This document shows positions 20,782-31,346 of a DNA stretch of 64,000 nt, piece after piece. The translations under genes were made by a program, and so were the position numbers. Below the pieces are notes generated by a model that worked only from the letters and a program-made list of their open reading frames with translations, had not been told where the DNA came from and did not search any database. Location of the stretch: contig OY829657.1 in NCBI GenBank assembly GCA_963691815.1, positions 21,012,796 to 21,076,795 of the forward strand, written 5' to 3'. Numbering within the stretch: position 1 is the stretch's first letter; every line of letters begins with the position of its first letter. The DNA is from Echiichthys vipera. Taxonomy: Eukaryota > Chordata > Actinopteri > Perciformes > Trachinidae.

Positions 20782-21620
20782 AGGGCTGTAGGTTTTTATC
20801 AATTCTGCGATATAAATCGATATTTTGTTTCCACTAAAAGTATCGATTTTTGACCCCAAGTATCGATACACTATTCAGATCCCCCGGGCACTCTGTTTGC
20901 TGCCCATTTCCTCCCCCGTTTGCTTTGCAGGAAGAACTATTAGGTCCACCAGCCGCTGGTGTTGGTGTAGAGCCTTTCTTGCTGTCTGTCCAGCAGAGAT
21001 GGGGACTGTGTTTGAGACCCTATGTTTGACACTTGTGCACAATCTTTGTATCTATGTACTTTTTGGAGCATTAACTTCATAAAGGACAGAAAGTTTATCT
21101 CTCCCACAGAGATGCGTGAGAGCCAAACTCTGCAGATGACACAGAGAGCACGTCACCTGCTGCTGCTGCTGCCGTTTCATTACCGTCGTATTGTTTGGCT
21201 TTAAAAACTTCAGGCAAGGCCAAAACTAAAAAATCACAGAATGCAAAGTCTGTGTTAAGCTCAGCTGCATAAACTATCAACGTTAGCTTGCTACTAATGT
21301 TAGCTTTGTGAGAAATTAACTTTTAGATTGGTGTTTATTAAATTACATATTTTTGAAGTATTTTCTTGCTGGTGCTGCCTCTATCTTAGACATTGTTACC
21401 ATCTCTGCTGTCCAGTCAGAGCTGTATATTGTGTAATTGATTCTTTCAGTTTTTATTAATTCAATCCCAGTCAAAGGAAAACTCACAAGTTGTCACCAAA
21501 ATCACACTGTCCCTTTAAAATATTTCAGAAAATGATGTAAGTGTATCGTATCAAAGTGAATCGTATTGTGAGCTGAATATCGTGTATCGTATCGTATCGT
21601 GAGATTAGTGTATCAGCCCT
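20782..21620. mobile_element. hAT-like MITE with ATCGTATCGTATCG subterminal repeats
   Basis: It begins AGGGCTGTAGG followed by ATCGATATTTTG and TATCGATAC motifs, and ends GTATCGTATCGTGAG...TATCAGCCCT, giving an AGGGCTG/CAGCCCT inverted end pair. There is no transposase frame. In copy B only the right portion (about 57346-57579) survives. Confidence 0.5.
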
Positions 21621-22355
21621 AGTCAACCAACACTCAACAACTATTGATTAGTTGATTTACTCGACAGATCTGTAAAACTGAGTTCTCCACAAAGAATCAT
21701 GCAAAAGCACCACTTTGGATCCTGTGTTTACCAGAGATGTGCTCATGAGTCTTTCAGAAATAAGTAATTCAGTATGAAAAAAACATTTAAAAACAGACTG
21801 ATAGACTAAAGAAATGTTGATTAAGACTGAAGTGCTTTGACTAATGGACTAAGAGGGGGAAGCCCTTACCAAATCCCAAGAATGTATTACTATTACTATC
21901 ACATATGAGAAAGGAAAGCAGCATTTCCTCACAACTGAAAAGCTGACCAACGATCGATTGATTATCCAAACATTTTTCTGTCCATCCACTCATCAATTGA
22001 TCAACAAATTATTTAAGCTTGCTTATTCATTCATTCATTTATTCACCATTTTACCAGGGTTGGACAATTAAACAACAACCACGGAGGTGCAAACATGAAG
22101 TCCTTGGACTGACAGGTCACTCAGTGGGTAGTTTCTGTGCCTGTCCCCTTGTGTCAGTGTAGAGTGCAGCATGGAGCAATACAGAGAAATTTGATTTTAG
22201 AGACAGCACAATGGATTTACAGGAAATAACTTATGAAGAGTGCTAGATGCTGGGTTGTTAAATGTTTCATTTGAGAAGAAGTGATTCAACCAATAGGTGG
22301 AGGCAAAGCACATGATATGCAGCTTTTATCATGATGATGTGGTGATAAAATAAAC

Positions 22356-22393
22356 CACACACACACACACACACCCACACACACACACACAAA
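22356..22393. repeat. (CA)n microsatellite upstream of V15
   Basis: An interrupted CA tract about 75-115 bases upstream of the A-V15 ATG. In copy B (58319-58432) the tract is about three times longer. Confidence 0.8.
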
Positions 22394-22469
22394 CACAACA
22401 CCCTACCTCTTCAGCCCGAGCCTTACTGTTCTCAGGGAAATAACGCCCGACACACATCAGTGCCTGATA

Positions 22470-22944
22470 ATGTCTTTGTCTATGCAAACCTTTGCTTTTC
22501 TCTTCATCTGGTGTCATTGTAAGATCTCAAATGTCATCCTAAATTACAAAAAAAGTCACTTTTTATACTATTATTTATTTATATAACACTTAATAAGACC
22601 TTTGTTTTGCATTAATATCATTTTCTAAATCTTGTTTTCCACAGGTCAGGTGAGCGCTGTTACATTTCAACACTTTCCGCCCCAGATCGTGAGGGAGAGC
22701 ACTGAGGTCCAGATTAACTGCAAGCATGATGACACAGCCCTGCTCTCGATGCTCTGGTACCAGCAAAGAGAGGACGGTCGGTCTATGACCCTCATTGGGT
22801 ATGGATATGGAACTAGCTCCCCAAACTATGAGGGTCAATTTGAAAAACAATTCAAACTGACAAGAGCAGACACAGTGACAGGAGCTCTGATTATACGTGA
22901 AGCAAACCTGTCACACTCGGCCGTTTATTTCTGCGCTGCAAGTA
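22470..22944 (+). CDS. TRBV: TRBV gene A-V15 (group III), apparently functional
   Basis: Leader exon 22470-22518 (MSLSMQTFAFLFIWCH, donor GTAAGA) and V exon 22645-22944 after CACAG. It reads VSAVTFQHFPPQIVREST, first Cys in QINCKHDDT, SMLWYQQREDGRSMTLIGY, CDR2 around GYGTSSPN, FKLTRADTVTGALI and [22 protein letters not shown] 22945-22951, then nonamer ACTAAAAAC 22975-22983 at 23 bp, or CTAAAAACC at 24 bp. The frame is open. Confidence 0.91.
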
Positions 22945-23057
22945 CACAGTGATGTGGTTTGATGCCACTCCCTCACTAAAAACCCTCATCTGTTCCTGTG
23001 AATGAGATGCTTTTGCACAGTGAAGTCTTTTCTCCTGCTACAGAACACACCTGAAGG

Positions 23058-23642
23058 ATGTCTCTATTTGTGATCGCATTTCTTCTCCTTTTGCTTCAAT
23101 GTAATGAAATAAGCTGCCGAAGCCATTTAATACAATTTATATTATTTATAAAGACGACGCACATTAAATCAACATTACTGTAAATGTGCCATTGTTAATT
23201 CAGCTGGCTAATTTTAAAATGTAGTCCTTTGGAGAGATGTTTTGAGGCAACACTTAAATTGTGTTGTTAATTTTATAAAAGAACTGTATAAAACATTTTT
23301 TTCCACTAAATCAACCACTTTTCAAATGTGTTTTTCCCCACAGATGGTGCTGAGAGTGTGACGTTTGAGCCGTCTCATCCAAGAATAGTCAAAGAAACAA
23401 CCAGGGTAGAAATCAAATGCAGTCACAATGATAACAACCAGTATGTGATGCTCTGGTACCAGCAAACAGACATGGGTTGGATGAGCTTGATTGGATACAG
23501 CTACTCTGGCAATGACCCCGACTATGAGAAACAGTTTGAAGATCGGTTTGAGATTACAAGAAAAGACATCCAAACAGGAGCTCTGATTATTCACAGAGTG
23601 AATCTGTCAGACTCGGCTGTGTATTTCTGCGCTGCCAGAATA
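23058..23642 (+). CDS. TRBV: TRBV gene A-V16 (group III), apparently functional
   Basis: Leader exon 23058-23100 ([14 protein letters not shown], donor GTAATG) and V exon 23344-23642 after CACAG. It reads [17 protein letters not shown], first Cys in [41 protein letters not shown] and [22 protein letters not shown] 23643-23649, 23-bp spacer, CTAAAAACC 23673-23681. The frame is open. Confidence 0.92.
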
Positions 23643-23681
23643 CACAGTGATGTGGTTAATGCCACCCCCGCACTAAAAACC

Positions 23682-24591
23682 CTTTGTCTCTGTTGTTTTT
23701 GTGCTCAAGATTCTGAAAGACAGACTAAAGCTGAATTATTGTCCTGACATTAATCCATCTGTTCAAAATGACCTGTTCAAAGGCCTGGTTCTGGTTGGGA
23801 TTTAATCTTTTTCAGTGAGGCAAAAAAAATTGTTCTAAATCAATTGATTGAAAAAGAAATAAAAGAAATCTTATTTACAAATGTATTTACATGAAGACAG
23901 TATTGTAATGATTAGCAGCCTTACATATAAAACCTAATATGGTAAATAAAACAGATATATAGAGGAAGGTAAACTAGCAATCTTCAGTAATAGCCAGCTG
24001 TTAATATCTTATGTAAAAAAGAAAGAAAAAGAAAAACAACTTCTATTCAAAATCTCTGATCAACAAGTTTTGCTTTATATTAAACTGGCTTAAAACCAAC
24101 TCTTTAAAGTAAAAAATATATGACTAGATTATAAAAATTGGTTGTATGCTGGTAAACATAAAAAAATATGTATAAATAAAAATGTTCCACGACGACGGTT
24201 ACAAATATATTTAAAAAGTACAGTTAAATTTATTACATAAAGCTTTAGTTTCTCACATTCTTTAGATATATTTGAATTATTCAAATGTGTTGCAGCATGA
24301 CTCTGGACAGTCTTTCTGATTATGAACCAAGAATATTCCTCACAATTGTGTTTTCATTTGTGATCAGAAATAAAAATGCACCAAAAAAGCAGAAGCAGGC
24401 AGATCTTATTCTTTTAGAAAAGATGAGCTGCGAGCAGAGGAAGAAGGTGGGGAAGAGGAGGCGACGTATGAAGAAGGGAAGATAGTACTCTCCTTTTTCA
24501 TCTGTAATGAGTTTGTCAGACCGGAGCAACGTGTCAATGCTCCTCCTCATCTCCTTATGAACTCATCACACACTTGATTTCAGTTTCCACG
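23682..24591. other. intergenic V16 to V17
   Basis: AT-rich sequence with no V, J or RSS. Frames near 24400-24550 rich in Lys/Glu come from a purine-rich stretch and show no recognisable domain. Shared with copy B (59712-60590). Confidence 0.5.
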
Positions 24592-25082
24592 ATGCTTTCA
24601 GCTTTACACACATTTGGATTCTTACTGCTTTTGCCGACACGTACGTCTGTTTCCGTACTTTTCCCTGTTGTCTCTCTTACTGTGCAACCGTGTTTAAGGT
24701 ATTTCAAGGTGAAATCCTAAAAAGCACATGGCTTACATTGAACGTTTACCTCTATATTAATTGACCTTCTTCACAGGAAAAGTGGAGAGCGTTACTTTTG
24801 AACAGTCCTCTCCTCAGGTTGTGAAGGAAGGGACCGAGGAGCTCAGGGTTGAGTGCAAACATGATGACAGCAACCTCCAAGTGATGCTGTGGTACCAACA
24901 CCAACAGAGCCGGCGCTCCATGAGCCTCATCGGGTACACAGTCCTGCAGGGTGAACCAAGCTACGAGGAACAGTTCAAAGACTCCAGAGTCCGGATAAAA
25001 AGAGCGGACACGCTGAGAGGATCTCTGATCATTGGCACAGTGAATTCATCCGACTCAGCAGTTTATTTCTGCGCTGCCAGCA
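24592..25082 (+). CDS. TRBV: TRBV gene A-V17 (group III), apparently functional
   Basis: Leader exon 24592-24640 (MLSALHTFGFLLLLPT, donor GTACGT) and V exon 24777-25082 after CACAG. It reads VESVTFEQSSPQVVKEGTEE, first Cys in RVECKHDDSN, VMLWYQHQQSRRSMSLIGY, KRADTLRGSLI and [22 protein letters not shown] 25083-25089, then ACTAAAAAC 25113-25121 at 23 bp (CTAAAAACC at 24 bp). The frame is open. Confidence 0.92.
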
Positions 25083-25121
25083 CACAGTGATGTGGTTTTA
25101 TGCCACGGCTTCACTAAAAAC

Positions 25122-26521
25122 CTCCTCAGACGTAGAACAGCTGCTGCTCAGGGCTTTAGTTAGTTCAGAACTGAAGATATAAAGCTGCTTTATTATATAT
25201 TTGAATTATATGATGAACTATAATAATAATAATAACAATAACTGTTTGTATAGCACCTTTAAAAACAACAGTTTACAAAGTGCTTTGACAAGACAAAAAT
25301 CAAAATACACACATAAATACAGTATAAACAAACAAATAATAATAATTAGAGGTAAATCCAGTTAGGTACAACATAACCACAAATGATGCATCATTGTATG
25401 TGTTCAAAAAGGACAAAATAAACGATTATTATCTTATTAATATTGTTGAGTAATGTATGTGCTTGCAGAGAGAGAACAGTGAGATAAGCGAACTGAACAT
25501 GTAGCCCCTGCTAAAAAAAGTGCATTCACTGCAAAATACACATTTTTTATAATATCATAAACATAATCATGCGCCAAAAAGTAAACATGTATATATGAAA
25601 GTTTCATTTACAATATTAAAAGTAAAGTATACATTAAATAAATCCTGGGAGACACTTAATGAAATTAACTGACGATCATAACATGCCCTAACTGCATTCA
25701 CTAACCATGTCACATCTGTAAGGATACAATGTAATTGACTACATGAATTAAATGATGATTGATTTTTGTTTTGTTTTTCACATTTCATAGACTAAACCAT
25801 TAATCCAGAAAATACATTTCCAGATGAATCAGTAAGGAAAACATGAATTAGTTGCAGCCCTAAATCAAAGAATTGGACAAATTCAACATTTGACCTGATG
25901 ATGCTGCTGAATGAAAGTGAGGGAATCAGGTTCTTACAATTCATATGAGGGCTGAGTAAATAATAATCTTTTATCCTCATCATCATCATCATGGTGAAAG
26001 ATATGGGATTTTTTAGTTGAAAGACAATAAGTGGACAACTGTACATTTAAATGTAACCATTACTTTTTTAAATGGTGCCTTTCATGTTTAGTTCAATGTT
26101 AAAATTGTTCAATTAAATAATGTTGGAAGCTCATTTCTTTCACTGTTTAAGGAAGACAGAACTGAGAACTCTTAATAATTGAAAGTTATAAAGTTATCAC
26201 ATATTTTCTTCATATCATGCAGCCGATACTGTGTAACATGAACGTAGCCTGTGTAGAACATTTCCAATCCACTAAATAGTCGTCGAGACATTGCACTGAA
26301 AACCACAAAACGTCAACATCATGGTCACAGGAGGGAAAGTCAGGGAGCACCAAAGTCACAGTGCTCTTGAGCAAGGACTTAATCTTGCAGTTGCAGCTCA
26401 GTGAGCACCAGGAGACTGTGCTGAGAAACTCCTGCAGCCTTTAGTGTTTCAGAAGTGTTACAGCAGTGCTGCAGGAAGGTGCTCCTGAAGACAGCAGGGT
26501 TTTTGTTTGATCCAAGTCCAA
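25122..26521. other. intergenic V17 to V18
   Basis: No gene is seen. An (AAT)n run and a dispersed repeat (about 25215-25340, core ATAGCACCTTTAAAAACAA and AAAGTGCTTTGACAAG) lie near the start, and a (CAT)n run is at 25976-25993. Confidence 0.5.
25215..25340. repeat. dispersed repeat fragment
   Basis: TTTGTATAGCACCTTTAAAA followed by GTTTACAAAGTGCTTTGACA resembles a common fish interspersed repeat. It recurs at about 61215-61340. There is no coding content. Confidence 0.45.
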
Positions 26522-26923
26522 ATGAAGCTGCTCTTGGTTGCTTTTCTCATCTTCACCAGTGAGAACATTTCAATTTAGTTGATAGAAAAGTGTTTCTCTT
26601 CTTCCTCCTCTTTGTGGTTGTTTTTTTCTTATTTCCCAGATTGTGTGAAAATTCACCAGCCTCCTTTTGTAATGAGCCGTGACAGAGACTCGGCTGTGAC
26701 TCTGCAGTGTGAACAAGATGATGATCAACATTTCAACATGTTCTGGTACAGACAGGGAAACACAGCTGCTGACAGATTCTCTTGGTAAAGATGTGTCCAG
26801 CACTGAAGCTCCTTTCAACACATCCAAGTTCACCATGTCCCAGCCTGCAGTGCTCAGTTCCTCTCTGCAGATTCGCCCTGTTAAGGCCGGAGACTGGGCT
26901 GTGTATGACTGCCTCCAGGAGAA
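26522..26923 (+). pseudogene. TRBV pseudogene A-V18 (divergent group IV)
   Basis: Leader exon 26522-26558 (MKLLLVAFLIFT, donor GTGAGA) and V exon from 26640. It reads [19 protein letters not shown], first Cys in LQCEQDDD, FNMFWYRQGNTAADRF, then a frameshift leads to TAA 26786-26788. The downstream half remains readable in another frame ([26 protein letters not shown]). Two bases are also missing after the second Cys codon relative to copy B. The RSS is well kept: CACGGTG 26924-26930, 23-bp spacer, ACAACAACC 26954-26962. The fold resembles the mammalian TRBV20/29/30 side of the family, as an inference from the short WYRQ and loose framework 3. Confidence 0.85.
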
Positions 26924-27353
26924 CACGGTGGTTCAGAAAGCCTCAGCAGCTAAACAACAACCTCTACCAGGAAGAGCTGACAGTGAGGAGGGTTAATGTG
27001 TTGAATTAATTCATTAAAGAAACAATTATCATTCTCAACAAGTCTTAATGTTCATGTAACACCACAAAGCTGATCACTTCAGATAGGAGAGCAGGTGTTA
27101 ACGTGGGTAGTCGTCTCATTCAGTATTTTTATCCTGCAGAGTTTCTCTAATCTGTGCCACTTGTGTGTCATCTGTGTGCTTTAGTCTGTTATCTTATTTC
27201 ACTATAAGTCTGTGTGCAGCCTAACAACATATATCAAATTCAAAAGGTTTTCAAACACTGACCTCTGTAGGGTTCATGTGACATTACACTGAAATAAAAT
27301 CAAATTAAAATCACCTTGTGCTTTTCAGAAGTCAAGATGTGTCAAAAGGAAGC

Positions 27354-28394
27354 AGTGGTGGAAGAAGTGCATCATTTACTTCAGTAAAAGTATAAACACC
27401 ATGGTCTAAATGTACTCATACAGTCATCATCACTACAAGTTAAAGTCTCAAAATGTTACTTGAGTAAAAGTATAAACACCATGGTCTAGATATACTCATA
27501 CAGTCATCATCACTAAAGTTAAAGTCTCAAAATGTTACTTGAGTAAAAGTATAAACACCATGGTCTAAAAAATGAACTCATACAGTCATCATCACTAAAG
27601 TTAAAGTCTCAAAATGTTACTTGAGTAAAAGTATTAACACCATGGTCTAGATATACTCATACAGTCATCATCACTAAAGTTAAAGTCTCAAAATGTTACT
27701 TGAGTAAAAGTATTAACACCATGGTCTAGATATACTCATACAGTCATCATCACTAAAGTTAAAGTCGCAAAATGTTACTTGAGTAAAAGTATAAATACCA
27801 TGGTCTAAATTAACTCATACAATCATCATCACTACAAGTTAAAGTCCTGAATTCAAAATGTTACTTACGTAAAAGTATCAGCTAAATGTTACTTGAGTAA
27901 AAGTATCAGCTAAGTGTATTTCAGTAAAAATACCCATTATGTACTTCACAGTGACATTTGCTGCAGTTATTGTAGTTTGGACGTGTGAACTCAGTGCAGA
28001 CCTCTTCTTGCTTGTGAGACTGTTTATTCTAATGACAATAAAATAAAACAACATCGTGACTACACTGTAAAAAATGGATCACTCTCACTCGCCTCTTGCA
28101 CTCAGACTCCACCCAGTGTTCAAAAGACCAAATAACAAATAACAAACAAATAATCCAGACATATATAACAGTGTTCTAGTTTAGATTAGTAGTATAGTGC
28201 TGCATCATGTCAAAGCAGCATATTTAATTTTTTTTAATGTAAAAACTGATAAGTGTGATAAATATAGTGCAGTAAAAAGCACAGTCTTCCCCTCTGAAGT
28301 GGTGTTGAAGTATTAACTAGCATCAAAGGGAAATACTCAAGTACAAGTTTGTTTAAATAGTACTTAAGTAAAAAAAAGTTATTCCACCACAGAA
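27354..28394. mobile_element. MITE with internal 80-bp minisatellite
   Basis: The left end CAGTGGTGGAAGAAGTGC and the right end TTATTCCACCACAG are an imperfect terminal inverted repeat, with ACTTGAGTAAAAGTAT and ACTTAAGTA subterminal motifs. This arrangement is common in teleost genomes. The copy B counterpart begins at about 63213 and is cut by the window end. Confidence 0.6.
27384..27930. repeat. 80-bp minisatellite, about 6 units
   Basis: Each unit contains AAACACCATGGTCTA, ACTCATACAGTCATCATCAC, TTAAAGTCTCAAAATGTTAC and TTGAGTAAAAGTAT. The ATGG landmark recurs at about 27401, 27481, 27560, 27642, 27721 and 27800. Copy B has about nine units. Confidence 0.9.
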
Positions 28395-29366
28395 GAGAAG
28401 CCAGTCAAAGAATTAAACTGGAATAAAATGAAATTATAATGAAGAAGTAGGCCTGGAAAGGGGCAAATTACGAACATATACACATGACCTCTGCAGAATA
28501 ACTGTGACATAACATCATAGATGAGAATTGTTTGGTTTTAACAATTAAGTTAAAAGTATATTAACAGTTTAGTTCTATGTTTAGATACACTGATCCAAAC
28601 ATTTACACTCATTTATGTTTATGAAATGCAGTGGAACAAGTCAACAGAGGCATAAGTGGTTATGATTCATTTAACAAAGTACATTTACTCCTGAACGTAA
28701 CTACAGTGTAAGTGCCTCAAAACTGCACCTGAGTATTTCCATTCGATTACTTTATACTTCTGCTCTGTTACATCCCAGAGGGGAATATTGAACTTTACCT
28801 GTTTAGCTGGAAGATGGAGATTGACATTATTGATATAAAATATAATCAGCTCCAACTTTAACAGCTGCAATACTGAGGTGATGCTTATATTGATGCTTTA
28901 TGATCCAATATTATGTGATTCTGAAAAGGACCATTCTGCATAAATAATACGCTTACTGTTGCGACTTTTGCACTTAGAAACTTTGTACAGTAAGTTTGAT
29001 GTGATATTTGTTGTTAATCATCATTTAGTGACGGCCGTTTTACCCAGTTCCTTTTTTAAAGACTTAGTTGAAGAAAAGGGGAAGATTTAAAAGGATCATC
29101 ACATAAATGTGTCTCCTCAGTTGAGTGATGAGTGGGTGGATGAAGAGGTGTGACCAGCAGAGATGTCCCTCCCTCTGAACTGCTACAAACACAAAAACAA
29201 AGAGGTCTTTCCCTTTTCCTTCCCTTCTTTTCTTAGCTGTCACAGAAATAGCAGCAGTCAGGTCGGAGCCTGTGTGCAGCTGCTCTCACAGGCGGAGAGA
29301 GATGGAGGCTGAGATATGGAGGAGCTGGGTGGGGGAGGGAGACAGGAGAGAACCGAAGAGACTGCA

Positions 29367-29394
29367 GGTTTTTGTGTGATGCTTTATCACCGTG
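29367..29394 (+). other. 5' RSS of the D segment (12-bp spacer)
   Basis: Nonamer GGTTTTTGT 29367-29375, 12-bp spacer 29376-29387, heptamer CACCGTG 29388-29394. The nonamer is a perfect consensus. This 12-RSS pairs with the 23-RSS of V genes. Confidence 0.95.
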
Positions 29395-29406
29395 GGGACA
29401 GGGGGC
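29395..29406 (+). CDS. TRBD: TRBD segment
   Basis: The 12-base coding segment GGGACAGGGGGC lies exactly between a 12-RSS and a 23-RSS, the arrangement diagnostic of TRBD. It can be read in all three frames as Gly-rich peptides (GTGG, GQG, DRG). From memory it is the same as mammalian TRBD1. It supplies the centre of CDR3. Only one D is visible in copy A. Confidence 0.95.
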
Positions 29407-29445
29407 CACGGTGATACAATCCAATAGAGCCGCCGTACAAAAACC
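29407..29445 (+). other. 3' RSS of the D segment (23-bp spacer)
   Basis: Heptamer CACGGTG 29407-29413, 23-bp spacer 29414-29436, nonamer ACAAAAACC 29437-29445. It pairs with the 12-RSS of the J segments. Confidence 0.95.
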
Positions 29446-29759
29446 TCCTCCCATTAACACCCATTGTGTAGACAGCTCCGTGCTACCTGAGAGCAGGGAA
29501 GTCACTCCTCTGAAGGCCTGTAACATGGCAGCACACTTAGACCCTGAAAAGACAGTTTATATACAGAAGATCTGTGTGAAAAGAGTCTTTAAAATAACTT
29601 TTAAATAGTATGTGGAGCACTCAGACGATTCTTTGACTCTTCTAAACGTAAACACAACACATTTGGACATTCTGAAGCTCTTCCTGCATGTTTGAAGCTT
29701 CTTCCTCCTCTGGATTATCACACTGTGTCTCCACAGGATGATTCTGGGAAGTTTTGAGA
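29446..29759. other. D to J1 interval
   Basis: No second D or J is found. A weak CACTGTG-like word near 29731 is not followed by a J motif. Confidence 0.6.
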
Positions 29760-29787
29760 GTTTTTGGTGGAGGAGAAGTTCAGTGTG

Positions 29788-29838
29788 ACACTGGATCTGA
29801 AGCTCACTTTGGAAAGGGAACAAAAGTCACTGTTGTGG
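29788..29838 (+). CDS. TRBJ: TRBJ segment J1
   Basis: Reads TGSEAHFGKGTKVTVV and ends in phase 1 at donor GTAAGT. RSS: nonamer GTTTTTGGT 29760-29768, 12-bp spacer, heptamer CAGTGTG 29781-29787. FGKG is the canonical J motif. Confidence 0.93.
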
Positions 29839-29967
29839 GTAAGTAGGATCTCTCACTGCTTCACTTCACTGACACACGTTCAACAGTTGACATGTTGGTG
29901 TGAAAGTGAAGGAAAAGTCTGTTGTTGTGAAAAAGTTGAAATATTGAGCTGAACCCAAAACACTGTG

Positions 29968-30019
29968 ACCAACACTGATGCTGCTTACTTTGGCCAAGGA
30001 ACCAAACTGACGGTTTTAG
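29968..30019 (+). CDS. TRBJ: TRBJ segment J2
   Basis: Reads TNTDAAYFGQGTKLTVL with donor GTAAAT. Heptamer CACTGTG 29961-29967 is good. The nonamer position 29940-29948 (AATATTGAG) is a poor match, so rearrangement may be weak. Confidence 0.9.
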
Positions 30020-30134
30020 GTAAATATTTCAGTTTATGACTGTGTTTAGTAGATGTCACATTTCTTTAGAGTCTCAGCATAAACACAAGTATCAGTAAAG
30101 ACTTGAGTTTGATGCTCAGCATTTCTGCACTGTG

Positions 30135-30185
30135 ACAATGCAAACGAAGCTTACTTTGGAAAAGGAACTAAACTGAGTGTTTTGG
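30135..30185 (+). CDS. TRBJ: TRBJ segment J3
   Basis: Reads NANEAYFGKGTKLSVL with donor GTAAGT. Heptamer CACTGTG 30128-30134, 12-bp spacer, degenerate nonamer GTTTGATGC 30107-30115. Confidence 0.9.
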
Positions 30186-30312
30186 GTAAGTCGAGGATGA
30201 TTTCAACTGAACTAATGTCCCTTGAAGAGTTTTGTTACTGGAGAATAATAATGAACTTTATTTGAGTTTGAGTTCAGCTCAGTGCTTTTTGATATTAAGC
30301 CTAAACGCTGTG

Positions 30313-30360
30313 TCAACAGCGAAGCCTACTTCGGCCAGGGAACAAAAGTGACGGTTGTTG
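30313..30360 (+). CDS. TRBJ: TRBJ segment J4
   Basis: Reads NSEAYFGQGTKVTVV with donor GTAAGA. RSS: nonamer CTTTTTGAT 30285-30293, 12-bp spacer, heptamer CGCTGTG 30306-30312. Upstream sequence is shared with J6 and J8. Confidence 0.92.
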
Positions 30361-30599
30361 GTAAGAAATGATTCTTCTGATTAATTCAGCTGCAAGAGAA
30401 GGAAACAGACAAGCACCTTGGTTACTGAGGGAAACACTTTTGTGTTACGTTAAACTTGTAAAAACCAGACTGCAGTCCAGCAAAAGTTGCTTTTTGTATT
30501 TAAAGAAAATTGACATTTACACAATAAACAGCTAAATGTAAAGAAGTAAAGTAAAAGCAGCAGGTGGAAGTGTTTTGAGCACTGATCATCTGCACTGTG

Positions 30600-30656
30600 A
30601 CTCTGGTGGTGGTTATGCAGCTTACTTTGGTGGAGGAACAAAGTTAACTGTTATAG
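30600..30656 (+). CDS. TRBJ: TRBJ segment J5
   Basis: Reads SGGGYAAYFGGGTKLTVI. RSS: nonamer GTTTTGAGC 30572-30580, 12-bp spacer, heptamer CACTGTG 30593-30599. It belongs to the FGGG subfamily with J7, J9 and J10, which share the same 5' block. Confidence 0.93.
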
Positions 30657-30823
30657 GTAAGGAATATACAGTTTATTGTATCTACAGTCTCTGATTAGTG
30701 TGTGATAAGATAAGAAGTGTCAGAACAAGTGTAAAAAACACTGTAAACAGAGCAGAGAGTCTTTAACAAAGAGCTTTTTAAAGTTCAGCTCAGTGCTTTT
30801 TGATACTAAGCCCAAACGCTGTG

Positions 30824-30871
30824 TCAATTACCAAGTTTACTTCGGCCAGGGAACAAAACTGACGGTTGTTG
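30824..30871 (+). CDS. TRBJ: TRBJ segment J6
   Basis: Reads NYQVYFGQGTKLTVV. RSS: CTTTTTGAT 30796-30804, 12-bp spacer, heptamer CGCTGTG 30817-30823. Paralog of J4. Confidence 0.92.
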
Positions 30872-31001
30872 GTAAGTAAGAAATGATTTATATTTAAATA
30901 ACATGTAATGCAATAAAGTTCATTTAAAAGCCACGAAATGTAAAGAAGTAAAGTAAAAGCAGCAGGTTGAAGTGTTTTGAGCACTGATCATCTGCACTGT
31001 G

Positions 31002-31055
31002 ACTCTGGTGCTAATGAAGCTTACTTTGGAGGAGGAACAAAGTTAACTGTTATAG
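31002..31055 (+). CDS. TRBJ: TRBJ segment J7
   Basis: Reads SGANEAYFGGGTKLTVI. RSS: GTTTTGAGC 30974-30982, 12-bp spacer, heptamer CACTGTG 30995-31001. Confidence 0.93.
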
Positions 31056-31172
31056 GTAAGACATCAACACATTTTAAAAAACAACTACTTTGTTTTTTTA
31101 CTTAAACTTAGTGAACTCAAGACGTCTGGTTTGAGCTCTGCTCAGTTTTTGTTGTTCAGCCTAAACACTGTG

Positions 31173-31219
31173 TCAGCGTGAAGCCTATTTCGGCCAGGGA
31201 ACAAAAGTGACTGTTCTTG
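31173..31219 (+). CDS. TRBJ: TRBJ segment J8
   Basis: Reads QREAYFGQGTKVTVL. RSS: nonamer GTTTTTGTT 31145-31153, 12-bp spacer, heptamer CACTGTG 31166-31172, the best consensus J signal in the cluster. Confidence 0.94.
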
Positions 31220-31346
31220 GTAAGTTCACATAAAAAAACTATTGCAGACAACTTGTAAAACAGGAAAGTTACTTTTATTACAAACTAAATATACAGAAGC
31301 AAAGTGAAAAGTTGAAGTGTTTTGAGCACCGATCGGCTGCACTGTG

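Larger units (their letters stand above)
20234..22469. other. intergenic V14 to V15 with a MITE and CA repeat
   Basis: No gene is seen. It contains the MITE 20782-21620 and a (CA)n tract 22356-22393 close to the V15 leader. Copy B (56694-58500) replaces about 20410-21395 with an unrelated block of about 470 bases. Confidence 0.5.
26963..29366. other. V-to-D interval: MITE, minisatellite and D upstream region
   Basis: No V, J or other gene is seen. It holds the MITE 27354-28394 with its 80-bp minisatellite. The last 250 bases before D are pyrimidine/purine-rich and may include the germline D promoter, but no specific motif is decisive. Confidence 0.5.

Noticed and set aside
20825..21204. Plus-strand frames between V14 and V15
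   Set aside because: They lie within the hAT-like MITE and show no transposase motif.
22329..22517. Minus-strand frame MTPDEEKSKGLHRQRHYQ upstream of V15, repeated at 58231-58548
   Set aside because: Its start is antisense to the V15 leader exon and the rest runs into the CA microsatellite; no domain and no splice logic.
27384..27930. Possible CRISPR-like array of direct repeats
   Set aside because: The units are contiguous 80-bp tandem repeats without unique spacers, in a vertebrate locus and inside a MITE; it is a minisatellite.
29140..29200. Possible CTCF site or D promoter (GACCAGCAGAGATGTCC)
   Set aside because: It only partly resembles a CTCF motif and lacks the GGGGGC core; no decisive promoter element is visible.
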